Origin: Bryobacteraceae bacterium
GTDB taxonomy: Bacteria; Acidobacteriota; Terriglobia; Bryobacterales; Bryobacteraceae
Direction: 5' to 3'
Assembly (NCBI GenBank): GCA_019748195.1
Contig: JAIEPW010000057.1
Span: 1 to 43,578 of the forward strand
DNA length: 43,578 bases
In this document: positions 8,405-16,061 of the stretch, piece after piece
Layout of the letters: every line of letters starts with the position of its first letter
Position numbering within the stretch: position 1 is the first letter of the stretch
The notes under the pieces: generated by a model
Told to the model about the DNA's origin: nothing
The model's input: only the letters and a program-made list of their open reading frames with translations
Databases searched by the model: none
Made by a program: the position numbers and the translations under genes

Positions 8405-9385
8405 ATGAATAGGCTTGCGATACTCAGCACGGCGATCTTTTTCGCCTCTTCCGGCTTTGCCCAGCAACCGGCCAAAAAACGGGTCGCGGTGATGAACTTC
8501 GAGTTCGGTACCGTGCAAGGCAATATCGCCAGCGTTTTCGGCGCCAACATCGATATCGGCAAGGGCATTGCCGACATCCTGGTGAACAAGCTGGTGGGAA
8601 CCCAGGTCTACAGCGTCATCGAGCGCAAGGCGCTGGACAAGATCCTGGCCGAGCAGAATTTCTCCAATTCCGACCGGGCGGATTCCAACACGGCGGCCAA
8701 ACTGGGCCGCATCCTGGGCGTGGACACCATCATCGTCGGATCCATCACCCAGTTCGGACGGGATGACCGCAATACCGGCGTCGGCGGGTTCGGCGGACGC
8801 CTCGGGGGGTTCGGGGCGGGCGGTCTGGGAGTTAAGAAAGCCAAGGCCGTGGTCGGCGTCACCGCCCGCATGATCAACGTCGATACCGCCGAAATCCTGG
8901 TCTCCGTGGAAGGCAAGGGTGAGTCCGAGCGGTCGGGCCTCTCCAGCAGCGGTTCCGGCTGGGGTGTCGGAGGCTACGGCGGCGGAGCGATCGACATGTC
9001 CTCGTCCAACTTCGGAAACACGATCATCGGCGAGGCAGTGAACAAGGCCGTCGCCCAGGTGGCGACGCAGTTGGACGCGAACGCCTCGCGCCTGCCGACC
9101 CGCGCCATCAGCGTGGAAGGGCTGATCGCTGACGTCTCCGGTTCCACTCTGGTCATCAACGTCGGGTCGCGATCCGGCGTGACCAAGGGTATGCGCCTCG
9201 AAGTGCGCCAGACCGGCCGTGAGATCAAGGACCCGGCCACGGGCCGCGTGCTCCGCCGGCTGGATTCCATGCTCGGGATGATGACCGTGACGGAAGTGGA
9301 AGACACCTCTTCGGTGGGCACCTACGAAGGCTCCGGCACGCCCAAGGTGGGCGACCGGGTGAAGACACCCTCGCAACAGCAGTAG
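8405..9385 (+). CDS. Exported CsgG-family protein
   Basis: A 326-residue protein with a signal peptide (residues 1 to about 19, ending GFAQQ) and no lipobox cysteine. The mature part shows CsgG/HfaB family traits: KRVAVMNFEFG, a long helical segment DIGKGIADILVNKLVGTQVYSVIERKALDKILAEQ, and AAKLGRILGVDTIIVGSITQFG. A glycine-rich insert follows (GVGGFGGRLGGFGAGG). The C-terminal part ending VTKGMRLEVRQTGREIKDPATGR and VGDRVKTP resembles the small beta domain of FlgT-type proteins. CsgG itself forms the outer-membrane curli pore, but that form is a lipoprotein; this one may instead be a periplasmic or surface assembly factor. It precedes a Ser/Thr kinase gene by 26 bases, probably one operon. 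Confidence 0.8.
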   Translation: MNRLAILSTAIFFASSGFAQQPAKKRVAVMNFEFGTVQGNIASVFGANIDIGKGIADILVNKLVGTQVYSVIERKALDKILAEQNFSNSDRADSNTAAKLGRILGVDTIIVGSITQFGRDDRNTGVGGFGGRLGGFGAGGLGVKKAKAVVGVTARMINVDTAEILVSVEGKGESERSGLSSSGSGWGVGGYGGGAIDMSSSNFGNTIIGEAVNKAVAQVATQLDANASRLPTRAISVEGLIADVSGSTLVINVGSRSGVTKGMRLEVRQTGREIKDPATGRVLRRLDSMLGMMTVTEVEDTSSVGTYEGSGTPKVGDRVKTPSQQQ

Positions 9386-9411
9386 CGCGGAGAGCGCAAA
9401 AGGAAGCAATC

Positions 9412-11013
9412 ATGTCATTCCAGGTCGGCGATCAGATCGGCGATTACCAGATCGTGAAGGTTCTGGGCGCCGGCGGCATGGGCAAGGTCTACCAGGTCCG
9501 CAACGTCTTGTCGGACCGCGTCGAGGCGATGAAGGTGCTGCTGCCGAACCTGGAGGGCAACGCCGATCTCGCCGACCGTTTCCTCCGCGAGATCAAGCTG
9601 CAGGCCAGCCTGGATCATCCCAACATCGCGGGGCTGCATACGGCGCTTCGCGTGAACAACCAGCTTCTGATGCTGATGGAATTCGTCGAAGGCGTGACGC
9701 TCGATCAGCTCGCCGCCCGTGGACCGATCCCGGCCGGGGACGCCGTGAATTACATCAGCCAGGTCCTCGACGCTCTTGCCTACGCCCATGAGCGCGGCAT
9801 TGTGCATCGCGACATCAAGCCGCCGAACATGATGCTGACGCTGTCCGGCCAGGTGAAGCTGATGGACTTCGGCATCGCGAAGCTTGCCGGGGATCGTAAG
9901 CTGACGCAGACCGGCACTACCGTGGGCTCGCTCTATTACATGTCGCCGGAGCAGATCCGGGGTGGAGATTTCGATGCCCGCAGCGACCTTTATTCGCTGG
10001 GCATCTCGCTCTATGAGTTGGTGACCGGGTCTCGCCCGTTTCAGGGCGATAGCGACTACTCGATCATGGCGGCCCACCTGCAGCAGACGCCGGTTCCGCC
10101 GGTGAACCGGGATCCGCGGGTCCCGGCGGCGCTGAACGACGTGATCCTGATGTCGATCGCGAAGGATCCCGCGGAGCGATTTCAAACCGCCGCGGCGTTC
10201 CGCAACGCGCTTTTGAGCATTACCTCGGCTCCCGCCGCGGGCCCGGCGTTTGAAAACACTCTGCCCGCGGCCGCCCCGTACGCGGCGGAATCCATACCCG
10301 AATCGCGGCCTTATAACAGCCGGCGGGGATTGTACATGGCGCTGGGCAGCGTGGCCACCATCGCCGTGCTGGCCCTGGCGATCACTCAGGGGCCGAAGTT
10401 CCTGGGCGCCCGCGCCGACGGCACCCCTGCGGTGGTGGAGCCGCGGCCCGCGCCGCAACGCTCCGAACCGGCGCCTCAACCAGCCGCCCAACCCGCTCCC
10501 GCCCAGGATCCCGTGCCGGTTCAGGCTGCGACACCGGAACCGGCCCAGCCCGTGCCGGCGGTCTCCGAGCCTGTCCGGTCGCCCGTACAGCAGGCGAGCC
10601 CGCGCGTCACCTCTCCGGCGGTTACGAATCCCCCCCCGGTGAATGCGCAGCGACCGCCAGCCGCGGCGGCGGTACCCCCGCCGGAGCCGCAAGCGATCCC
10701 AAATCGCGCCGCCACCGCGCCGTCCCAGCCGGCCGCGACCTCCGACAACTCAGCCGCACTCGGGGAGTTGCGCAAGCAGTACAACCTGCTCTCGATCCGC
10801 GCGGGCTCCGCCAAAGCGGGCGTGCAGAATTTGCAGGCTCAGATGGGTGGCCTGGGATTGCGCGCGGATATCCGCGAGGCCTCGACACGTCTCGATTACC
10901 TGATGTCGGAAGCGATGCAATCGATCCGCGCGGGCGACCTGAACGGCGCGCGCGAGAACCTGCAGTTCGCGGAGCGGACCCTGGACACGATCGAGAAATT
11001 CCTGGGACGTTGA
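9412..11013 (+). CDS. Membrane-anchored Ser/Thr protein kinase
   Basis: A 533-residue Hanks-type kinase. The catalytic domain (about 12-270) is complete: glycine loop GAGGMGKVY (19-27), Lys41, Glu60, HRDIKPPN with Asp134 and Asn139, DFG at 152-154 and the SPEQI form of the APE motif. A single membrane helix (around LYMALGSVATIAVLALAI) follows a short linker. The outside part begins with a long Pro/Ala-rich stretch and ends in an Ala/Leu/Arg-rich helical region (ELRKQYNLLSIRAGSAKAG to LDTIEKFLGR) with coiled-coil character. No PASTA repeats are present, so it is not a PknB-type wall sensor. Coupling with the CsgG-like gene suggests a joint envelope role. Confidence 0.92.
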   Translation: MSFQVGDQIGDYQIVKVLGAGGMGKVYQVRNVLSDRVEAMKVLLPNLEGNADLADRFLREIKLQASLDHPNIAGLHTALRVNNQLLMLMEFVEGVTLDQLAARGPIPAGDAVNYISQVLDALAYAHERGIVHRDIKPPNMMLTLSGQVKLMDFGIAKLAGDRKLTQTGTTVGSLYYMSPEQIRGGDFDARSDLYSLGISLYELVTGSRPFQGDSDYSIMAAHLQQTPVPPVNRDPRVPAALNDVILMSIAKDPAERFQTAAAFRNALLSITSAPAAGPAFENTLPAAAPYAAESIPESRPYNSRRGLYMALGSVATIAVLALAITQGPKFLGARADGTPAVVEPRPAPQRSEPAPQPAAQPAPAQDPVPVQAATPEPAQPVPAVSEPVRSPVQQASPRVTSPAVTNPPPVNAQRPPAAAAVPPPEPQAIPNRAATAPSQPAATSDNSAALGELRKQYNLLSIRAGSAKAGVQNLQAQMGGLGLRADIREASTRLDYLMSEAMQSIRAGDLNGARENLQFAERTLDTIEKFLGR

Positions 11014-11037
11014 TCCGAAGAATCCGCCGTGCTTGGG

Positions 11038-11057
11038 GAAGCTTATTGCTTCTTTTT
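11038..11057 (+). terminator. Weak intrinsic terminator after the kinase gene
   Basis: GAAGC (11038-11042) and GCTTC (11048-11052) pair around a five-base loop and are followed by five T residues (11053-11057). The stem is short, but the site lies 25 bases after the kinase stop. It overlaps the final Lys/Gln codons of the convergent gene. Confidence 0.35.
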
Positions 11058-12146
11058 AACCGGCGGGGGAGTGGGGGCGGGCGGCTGCTCCTTCGTCGCA
11101 TCCTCGGGAATCGGGTCCGGCTCGAACGTGATGGAAGTCTCTGTGCCGAACTTGCGGTACATCCGGAATTCGACCTCGTTGCGCACCAGGAGCTTGCCTT
11201 CGCGCGACCGCAGCTCGGCCTTCAACGGCAGCAAGAACTTCTGGCCGCTGATCTCGGTGTAGTCATAATTCAAGTCGAGCGCCACTTGTTGAATGGGAAA
11301 GGATGGCGGCAGATTTTCCGCCTGCAGCAGGATGCGCATTACCTGATTCGTGTCGCGATCGATATACAGCAACCCGCGATAGCCGGTGATGATCGAATCC
11401 CGGTTGGCGTACGTGATCCGGTACTTGGAACGCGATTGCGGCACGCGGTAAGCGTACACATGCATGCGGCGCTTGCGCAGGGTGGCCCAACGTTCCCACC
11501 CGAACTCTGTCCCCGTTTCGGGTTCAAAGATCTCCTTCAACATGGAGCCGAACTCGCCGGAGGAGGTCGCGCCGCCTAATTGCTCGTGCGTAATGTGCGT
11601 CACGGGCTGCCCGTTGATCAGGATCACGTCGTACTTTTCGTGACCGTCGGAGTAGCTGAGCCGCTCCGTGATCACATCCTGCCGCTGCCAGAACTCCAGT
11701 CCGGAAGGATCGATGAAGCGGCGGGTCACCTGCACACATAGAAAGTCGGGAAGACGACGCGTGTAGTTCAGCGCATAATCGCGAGCTTCGCCCAGCACAC
11801 GCTCCTGCTCCGCGGTGGGCGGCGGAGGAATCGCCGGCGCTGCTTCCGGCTTCGCCACCGCCGGCGCCGGCGATGGAAGCCCCGTGGATCCGGCTGCCAG
11901 CGCCCGCAGCGCTTCCACCGTTCGCGGACCGGCTCCCATGCCTTGCAGCTCTTCGATGGTCCGCTCGTCCAGGCGCTGCGAAAGCTGCACCTTCTTCAAA
12001 TAATCGGCCACCCGGCGATCCTCATGCTTCAACTGGATGGAAGACCGGATGAAAGTGAAGATCTGCTCCACGGTCAGTCTTACCTGAGCGGGAAGCCAGC
12101 CGGCGGCAAGTGCGGTGAGAACCAGGATACGGACGAATCGGAACAC
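11043..12146 (-). CDS. Exported protein of unknown function
   Basis: A 367-residue protein with a clear signal peptide (RFVRILVLTALAAGWLPAQ). The mature part begins with an acidic/helical segment (VEQIFTFIRSSIQLKHEDRRVADYLKKV), then a Pro/Ala-rich linker near residue 100. The C-terminal two thirds are rich in beta strands: DFLCVQVTRRFIDPSG, YDVILINGQPV, YRGLLYIDRDTNQVMRI and ISGQKFLLPLKAELR. The pattern of a read-out such as GLLYIDRDTNQVMRI followed by a statement about a parameter resembles LolA/LppX-like lipoprotein-carrier folds, but I cannot confirm this. The tail is Pro/Lys-rich. It is first in position after the SGNH hydrolase gene on the same strand, 21 bases downstream. Confidence 0.75.
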   Translation of the reverse strand: MFRFVRILVLTALAAGWLPAQVRLTVEQIFTFIRSSIQLKHEDRRVADYLKKVQLSQRLDERTIEELQGMGAGPRTVEALRALAAGSTGLPSPAPAVAKPEAAPAIPPPPTAEQERVLGEARDYALNYTRRLPDFLCVQVTRRFIDPSGLEFWQRQDVITERLSYSDGHEKYDVILINGQPVTHITHEQLGGATSSGEFGSMLKEIFEPETGTEFGWERWATLRKRRMHVYAYRVPQSRSKYRITYANRDSIITGYRGLLYIDRDTNQVMRILLQAENLPPSFPIQQVALDLNYDYTEISGQKFLLPLKAELRSREGKLLVRNEVEFRMYRKFGTETSITFEPDPIPEDATKEQPPAPTPPPVKKKQ

Positions 12147-12167
12147 TGTATTGATTGTCTCGCGAAA

Positions 12168-13223
12168 CTACTTGCGCTTCTTTCCCTTGGGCACGACCGG
12201 CGGCGCCACGCGGTCGATCGCTTCCAGCACCAGCGGCGCCATCAGGCGGTAACCCTGAGCATTGGGATGCAGCCCGTCGTCCGCAAGTTCCGCCTTTAAT
12301 TGACCATCCGGCCCAGCGGACGGAGAATGATAATCCACCCACGCGTGCCCGTTCCGTGCCGCCGACGCTCTCAGCACTTCGTTCAGCGCGCGGATCTTCT
12401 CCAGGGGTCTGGCCGGTGTCCGCTCCCAGTTCGGATCGACCGCCCGGTGGTGATCGCTTACCGCCAGCACGGACGCGACAATCACCTTGATGCCGCGAGA
12501 TCGCGCCAGCTCTGCCATCATCTCAATGTTGTCGGCGATCTCGACAATCGGAATGCCCCGGACAAGGTCGTTGGCGCCACCCAGAATCACTACCGCGGCG
12601 GGCTTCAGGTCCAGCACGTCAGCCTTGAATCGCGCGAGCATCTGGGTCGTCGTTTGCCCCTCGATCCCGCGATTCAGAAAATCCCGGCCGGGAAAATACT
12701 CGTTTAGCCGCCAGCGGTCCGTGATGCTGTCGCCCATGAAAATCACCCGCGGGACCTCGGGACGCGAAGCCCCCACCCTCTGGTTCTCCTCCCTGTAACG
12801 CGAGGTTTGGTTCGGATCGGGCGATCGCAGGTCAGCTTCCTTTCGCTCCAGCAGCGCGCGGAAATGCGCCTCCAGGCGCGCACTGGCATCCCGCAATTCG
12901 GCGAACTGACGGCGAGCTTCCTCCGGAAAGGGGTATGGCTTGGGCATCGCGTCGGCCAGCACCAGGTAGGCGCGCGAATGCGTCAGCATGTCGAGCGTGA
13001 ACCCCGAATGCCCCGGCCCGCGAATCAGGTTCGCGCGTGCCTGGCGTACGTTTTCCAACACGGGGGTGGAGGTTCGCACCAGTTCCGGTACCGCGATCGC
13101 CGTGGACTCCATTAACTGCAGCATGCGGAGAGCAAGAGCGTTCACATCCGCCGGAGCCAATCGCCGCTCCGGCTGGGCAATCGCGCAAGTCGCGACAGCC
13201 ACAAGCAGGGCGCCCAGCCTCAA
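12168..13223 (-). CDS. Exported SGNH/GDSL hydrolase
   Basis: A 351-residue protein with a signal peptide (LGALLVAVATCAIAQ), a helical N-terminal region of about 140 residues, and a C-terminal SGNH hydrolase domain. Block I is VIFMGDSITDRW with the nucleophile Ser, the oxyanion Gly is in NRGIEGQTT, block III is ILGGANDL with the Asn, and block V is DDGLHPNAQGY with the catalytic Asp and His. The set is complete, so it should hydrolyse esters, for example acetyl groups on polysaccharides or lipids in the periplasm. The closest domain type is the rhamnogalacturonan-acetylesterase/PAF-AH-like subgroup. It overlaps the DUF3108 gene by four bases and is likely cotranscribed. Confidence 0.88.
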   Translation of the reverse strand: MRLGALLVAVATCAIAQPERRLAPADVNALALRMLQLMESTAIAVPELVRTSTPVLENVRQARANLIRGPGHSGFTLDMLTHSRAYLVLADAMPKPYPFPEEARRQFAELRDASARLEAHFRALLERKEADLRSPDPNQTSRYREENQRVGASRPEVPRVIFMGDSITDRWRLNEYFPGRDFLNRGIEGQTTTQMLARFKADVLDLKPAAVVILGGANDLVRGIPIVEIADNIEMMAELARSRGIKVIVASVLAVSDHHRAVDPNWERTPARPLEKIRALNEVLRASAARNGHAWVDYHSPSAGPDGQLKAELADDGLHPNAQGYRLMAPLVLEAIDRVAPPVVPKGKKRK

Positions 13224-13957
13224 GTCCCCTCCTTTTCGAGCGCCAGCGTGATGGTTCCAATCGGAAACGCGGTCCGGATCTTAATCTGAACGGGCAGCCG
13301 CCGCGAATCATCGGTCAGCCACAGTTCCAGACGGGCGGCGCGCTCGTAGATCACTCCATTGAAGATATGCACATCGTGACGGATCGTATTGAACGACCCG
13401 GCGGGTACTTTGATCGCCTGCTTCTCCAATGCTTCCAGCTTCACCATGGCGAACCTCTTCCCGTCCGTTACCGGCAGTTCCGCCGACTTACCGACCTCGA
13501 TCCTCGTCTGCCGCAGGCGTGCCAGCGCGGCGGGAATGTCGTGGACGCACTCCGGAACCGCGAGATCGCCGGCGCGCACCGTCGCGCCCGTTTTCACGTC
13601 CTTCTCCAGATACTGGACCTTCTTCTGCTCCGGTTGGACAGTGATCCGCGTCTCGCGATGCCGGCGGCCTTCGATCGCCACCAGCAGGCTGTCCACCTCG
13701 CAGAAAGCCTTGTCGTAATTGGCTACATAGCGGTCCTGCACCTTGTACAGCGCCGACACGATGCCGGAGGACTCCACCCGCAATTCCGATCGCCACCTCG
13801 GGTCGGCGCCGGGCGCTGGTTGAATTGATAAGTTTATGGTCCCTGCCCGGATGAGACGCCACTCCACCCCGTACGTCAGGCGGGTGGCGGAGGGGCTATC
13901 GCCGGCCGCAAAGGCGGAGGTCAGCAGGAGCGCCAGACCGGCGATACGGATCCGCAT
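13220..13957 (-). CDS. Exported DUF3108-like protein
   Basis: A 245-residue protein with a signal peptide (RIRIAGLALLLTSAFAAGDS). The remaining sequence fits DUF3108: LTYGVEWRLIRAGTINLSI at the start, ESSGIVSALYKVQDRYVANYD, GKSAELPVTDGKRFAMVKLEALE, VPAGSFNTIRHDVHIFNG, and LWLTDDSRRLPVQIKI near the end. Proteins of this family are periplasmic beta-rich proteins of unknown function. It is the first gene of a minus-strand run with the SGNH hydrolase (four-base overlap) and the unknown exported protein, so the three probably act together in the envelope. Confidence 0.8.
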   Translation of the reverse strand: MRIRIAGLALLLTSAFAAGDSPSATRLTYGVEWRLIRAGTINLSIQPAPGADPRWRSELRVESSGIVSALYKVQDRYVANYDKAFCEVDSLLVAIEGRRHRETRITVQPEQKKVQYLEKDVKTGATVRAGDLAVPECVHDIPAALARLRQTRIEVGKSAELPVTDGKRFAMVKLEALEKQAIKVPAGSFNTIRHDVHIFNGVIYERAARLELWLTDDSRRLPVQIKIRTAFPIGTITLALEKEGT

Positions 13958-14089
13958 GCTTGACCCGAGTGTGACAGATTACAGAAAAACGGCGCAAGCC
14001 GTAGGGCGTTGACTGTAGCGAAGAAACGGCGAACGCGCGATCCCCATCGCACGGGTCTCCGCCGGACGGTACACTGAAAAGTCACCTTG

Positions 14090-14896
14090 ATGGCAGTTCC
14101 CGGATCCCTGTTCTTAAGAAATCTGGTGGAGCGGCGGGCTCTCCTCTATCAGTTAGTGCGCCGCGATTTCCGGCAGCGCTTCGTGGGTTCCGCCGCCGGA
14201 TGGCTATGGGGCGTCATCCATCCACTCGTGCTGCTGGCAAGCTGGACGTTTGTTTTCCAGATCTGCCTTGGTATCGTGCTGCCGCGAGGTTCGGTGACCG
14301 AGAATTACACGCTGTTTCTTTTCGCCGGCTTTCTCCCCTGGCTGCTGTTCCAGGAAACCACCCTACGTTCGGCTGGCGTGCTGGTGGAGCAGTCCAACCT
14401 GATCACCAAGACCGTCTTCCCCTCGGAGATTCTGCCCGTTTCGATCTTCCTCAGTTCGCTGATCCACCACTTGATCGGACTGGCCCTGGTAACGCTGGCG
14501 GTTCTGCTGACGCTTGGGTTCGTTTCGCCGATGATCGTCTGGCTCCCGGTATATATGTTCTTCACCGGCCTGTTCGCCGTGGGCCTGGCGTGGATCGTTT
14601 CCAGCCTCCAGGTGTACATCCGCGATACCGCACAGGTGCTCAGCGTTGCGATGACCTTGTGGTTCTGGATCACGCCGGTTTTCCTGAACGCGGAGCAGAT
14701 CCCGCAACGGTTTCGCTGGCTGGTGAAGTGGAATCCGATGGCCTACGTTGTGACCGCCTATCGCGAGCGTATTCTGACGACCGCGTGGCCGCGCTGGGAG
14801 GAACTGGCGATGGTAGCCGCATTTTCGATAGGCATGTTTATCGTCGGAGGCTTGTTCTTCCGGCACTTGAAGCGAGGATTTGCTGATGTCCTTTAA
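14090..14896 (+). CDS. ABC-2 type polysaccharide/lipid export permease
   Basis: A 268-residue inner-membrane permease of the Wzm/TagG type. The N-terminal motif LVRRDFRQRFVGSAAGWLWGVIHPL is the amphipathic interface helix and first membrane helix typical of polysaccharide exporters; about six membrane segments follow, with FLPWLLFQETTLRSA and the conserved end WNPMAYVVTAYRERI. Such permeases export lipid-linked O-antigen or teichoic-acid precursors with a separate ATPase (Wzt/TagH). No ATPase gene lies in this window, so it must use one encoded elsewhere. A TTG three bases upstream is an alternative start. The 3' end overlaps the sulfatase-like gene by 11 bases. Confidence 0.85.
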   Translation: MAVPGSLFLRNLVERRALLYQLVRRDFRQRFVGSAAGWLWGVIHPLVLLASWTFVFQICLGIVLPRGSVTENYTLFLFAGFLPWLLFQETTLRSAGVLVEQSNLITKTVFPSEILPVSIFLSSLIHHLIGLALVTLAVLLTLGFVSPMIVWLPVYMFFTGLFAVGLAWIVSSLQVYIRDTAQVLSVAMTLWFWITPVFLNAEQIPQRFRWLVKWNPMAYVVTAYRERILTTAWPRWEELAMVAAFSIGMFIVGGLFFRHLKRGFADVL

Positions 14897-16061
14897 GCTG
14901 CGGCGCCGGGAGTTTCTCGGCGCGATCGGAGCTCCCTTGCTGGCGCAACCGAGCGCCACGCCGCCCAACGTGGTGGTGATCACAGCGGAGGGCGTAGGCG
15001 CGTGGATGCCCGGTTGCTACGGAAACAAGACGTTCGCCACACCTGGTATCGACGAGATTGCGCGCGCGGGATTGCGGTTCCTGAACAACTTTAGTCTCAG
15101 CCCCTCCGCCGCTTCGGGAACGCCTTGCCTCCTTACGGGACGCGCCCCGATGCAGATGAAGCCGAGCGAGGACGCCCTCACCATCACCGCGCACCTGTTT
15201 CGCCGCGACTATCGCGTGGAGAGCGCTGTTTCCGGCCCGCCGCAAGCGATCACGGCCAAGGCGGTCGACTTCCTGAAGCAGCAGAAGGTGGGCCGCCCAT
15301 TCGCCCTTACGGTCACATACCCCGGCATCGCCGATCCACTCCCCTCTCTTCCCGACAAACACCGGGACCGGTACGCGAAGGAGACTTTCGACGCGATCGG
15401 ATGGTCGCGGGCCTCTGCGAGTTTGGCGCGCAGGGACCGCGAGCGGTTCAACGGTATCGTGGAGCATCTTCGCTCAGCCGCGGCGATGCTTTCTTACGTG
15501 GACAGTCAGATCACCGAGGTCGTGCAGGCTTTGCGCGGCGGCGGACTGGCCCTGGAAACGCTGCTGATCTTCACCTCCGCGAACGGCTCACACCTCGGCC
15601 GCAACGGGTTGTGGTCCGACGGCATGGGCTCGGAGCCGCCGAATCTGTTCGACCCCGCCGTCCACACACCCGCAATCTGGAGCTGGCCCGGACGCATTCC
15701 CGTGCAGGCCGTCCGCCCCGAGGTGGTGAGCCACGCCGACGTGTTCCCCACCCTGTGCGAGGCCGCGGCAGCTCCCGCGCCCCCCGGACTGTGTGGCCGA
15801 AGCTATCTCACTATGCTGCGGAACCGGTCTCTGGACCGCAAGAACCCCTGGCAAGGGATCGCCTTTGCCGCCTTGGGCGATGCTCGCATGGCTCGCGACA
15901 ACCGCTACAAGCTGATTCTGCGGGCGGCCGGAGGCTCCGAACTGTACGACCTTCGCGCCGACGCCGGGGAACGCACGAACCGATACGACGATCCCGGATA
16001 TCTGAACGTCCGCGATGGACTCACGCGGCAGATTGAGACCTGGACGAAACGTTGCGGCTGA
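14886..16061 (+). CDS. Tat-exported sulfatase-fold protein lacking catalytic residues
   Basis: A 391-residue protein of the alkaline phosphatase/sulfatase superfamily with a twin-arginine signal (RRREFLGA, residues 6-13). The fold landmarks are present: PNVVVITAEGVGAWMPGCYGN, TPGIDEIARAGLRF, LLTGR and a C-terminal RYKLILRAAGG and ELYDL. However, the metal-binding Asp-Asp pair is E35-G36, the formylglycine Cys position is A75, the Arg of the C-x-P-x-R motif is T79, and the Asp of the later S-D-N/H-G motif is A232. It therefore should not be a normal sulfatase and may be a binding or scaffold protein. It overlaps the ABC-2 permease gene by 11 bases and converges with the M20 peptidase gene. Confidence 0.8.
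   Translation: MSFKLRRREFLGAIGAPLLAQPSATPPNVVVITAEGVGAWMPGCYGNKTFATPGIDEIARAGLRFLNNFSLSPSAASGTPCLLTGRAPMQMKPSEDALTITAHLFRRDYRVESAVSGPPQAITAKAVDFLKQQKVGRPFALTVTYPGIADPLPSLPDKHRDRYAKETFDAIGWSRASASLARRDRERFNGIVEHLRSAAAMLSYVDSQITEVVQALRGGGLALETLLIFTSANGSHLGRNGLWSDGMGSEPPNLFDPAVHTPAIWSWPGRIPVQAVRPEVVSHADVFPTLCEAAAAPAPPGLCGRSYLTMLRNRSLDRKNPWQGIAFAALGDARMARDNRYKLILRAAGGSELYDLRADAGERTNRYDDPGYLNVRDGLTRQIETWTKRCG

Noticed and set aside
8800-8980. Glycine-rich tract as a DNA repeat or mobile element
   Set aside because: It is a coding feature of the CsgG-like protein; the codons vary and there is no exact DNA repeat.
8219-9409. Long minus-strand frame antisense to the CsgG-like gene
   Set aside because: It is a GC-rich shadow of a well-supported gene with signal peptide and ribosome-binding site.
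10430-10740. Pro/Ala-rich stretch in the kinase as a possible frameshifted or separate gene
   Set aside because: The frame continues without break from the kinase domain to a conserved-looking helical end; Pro/Ala linkers are normal in such kinases.
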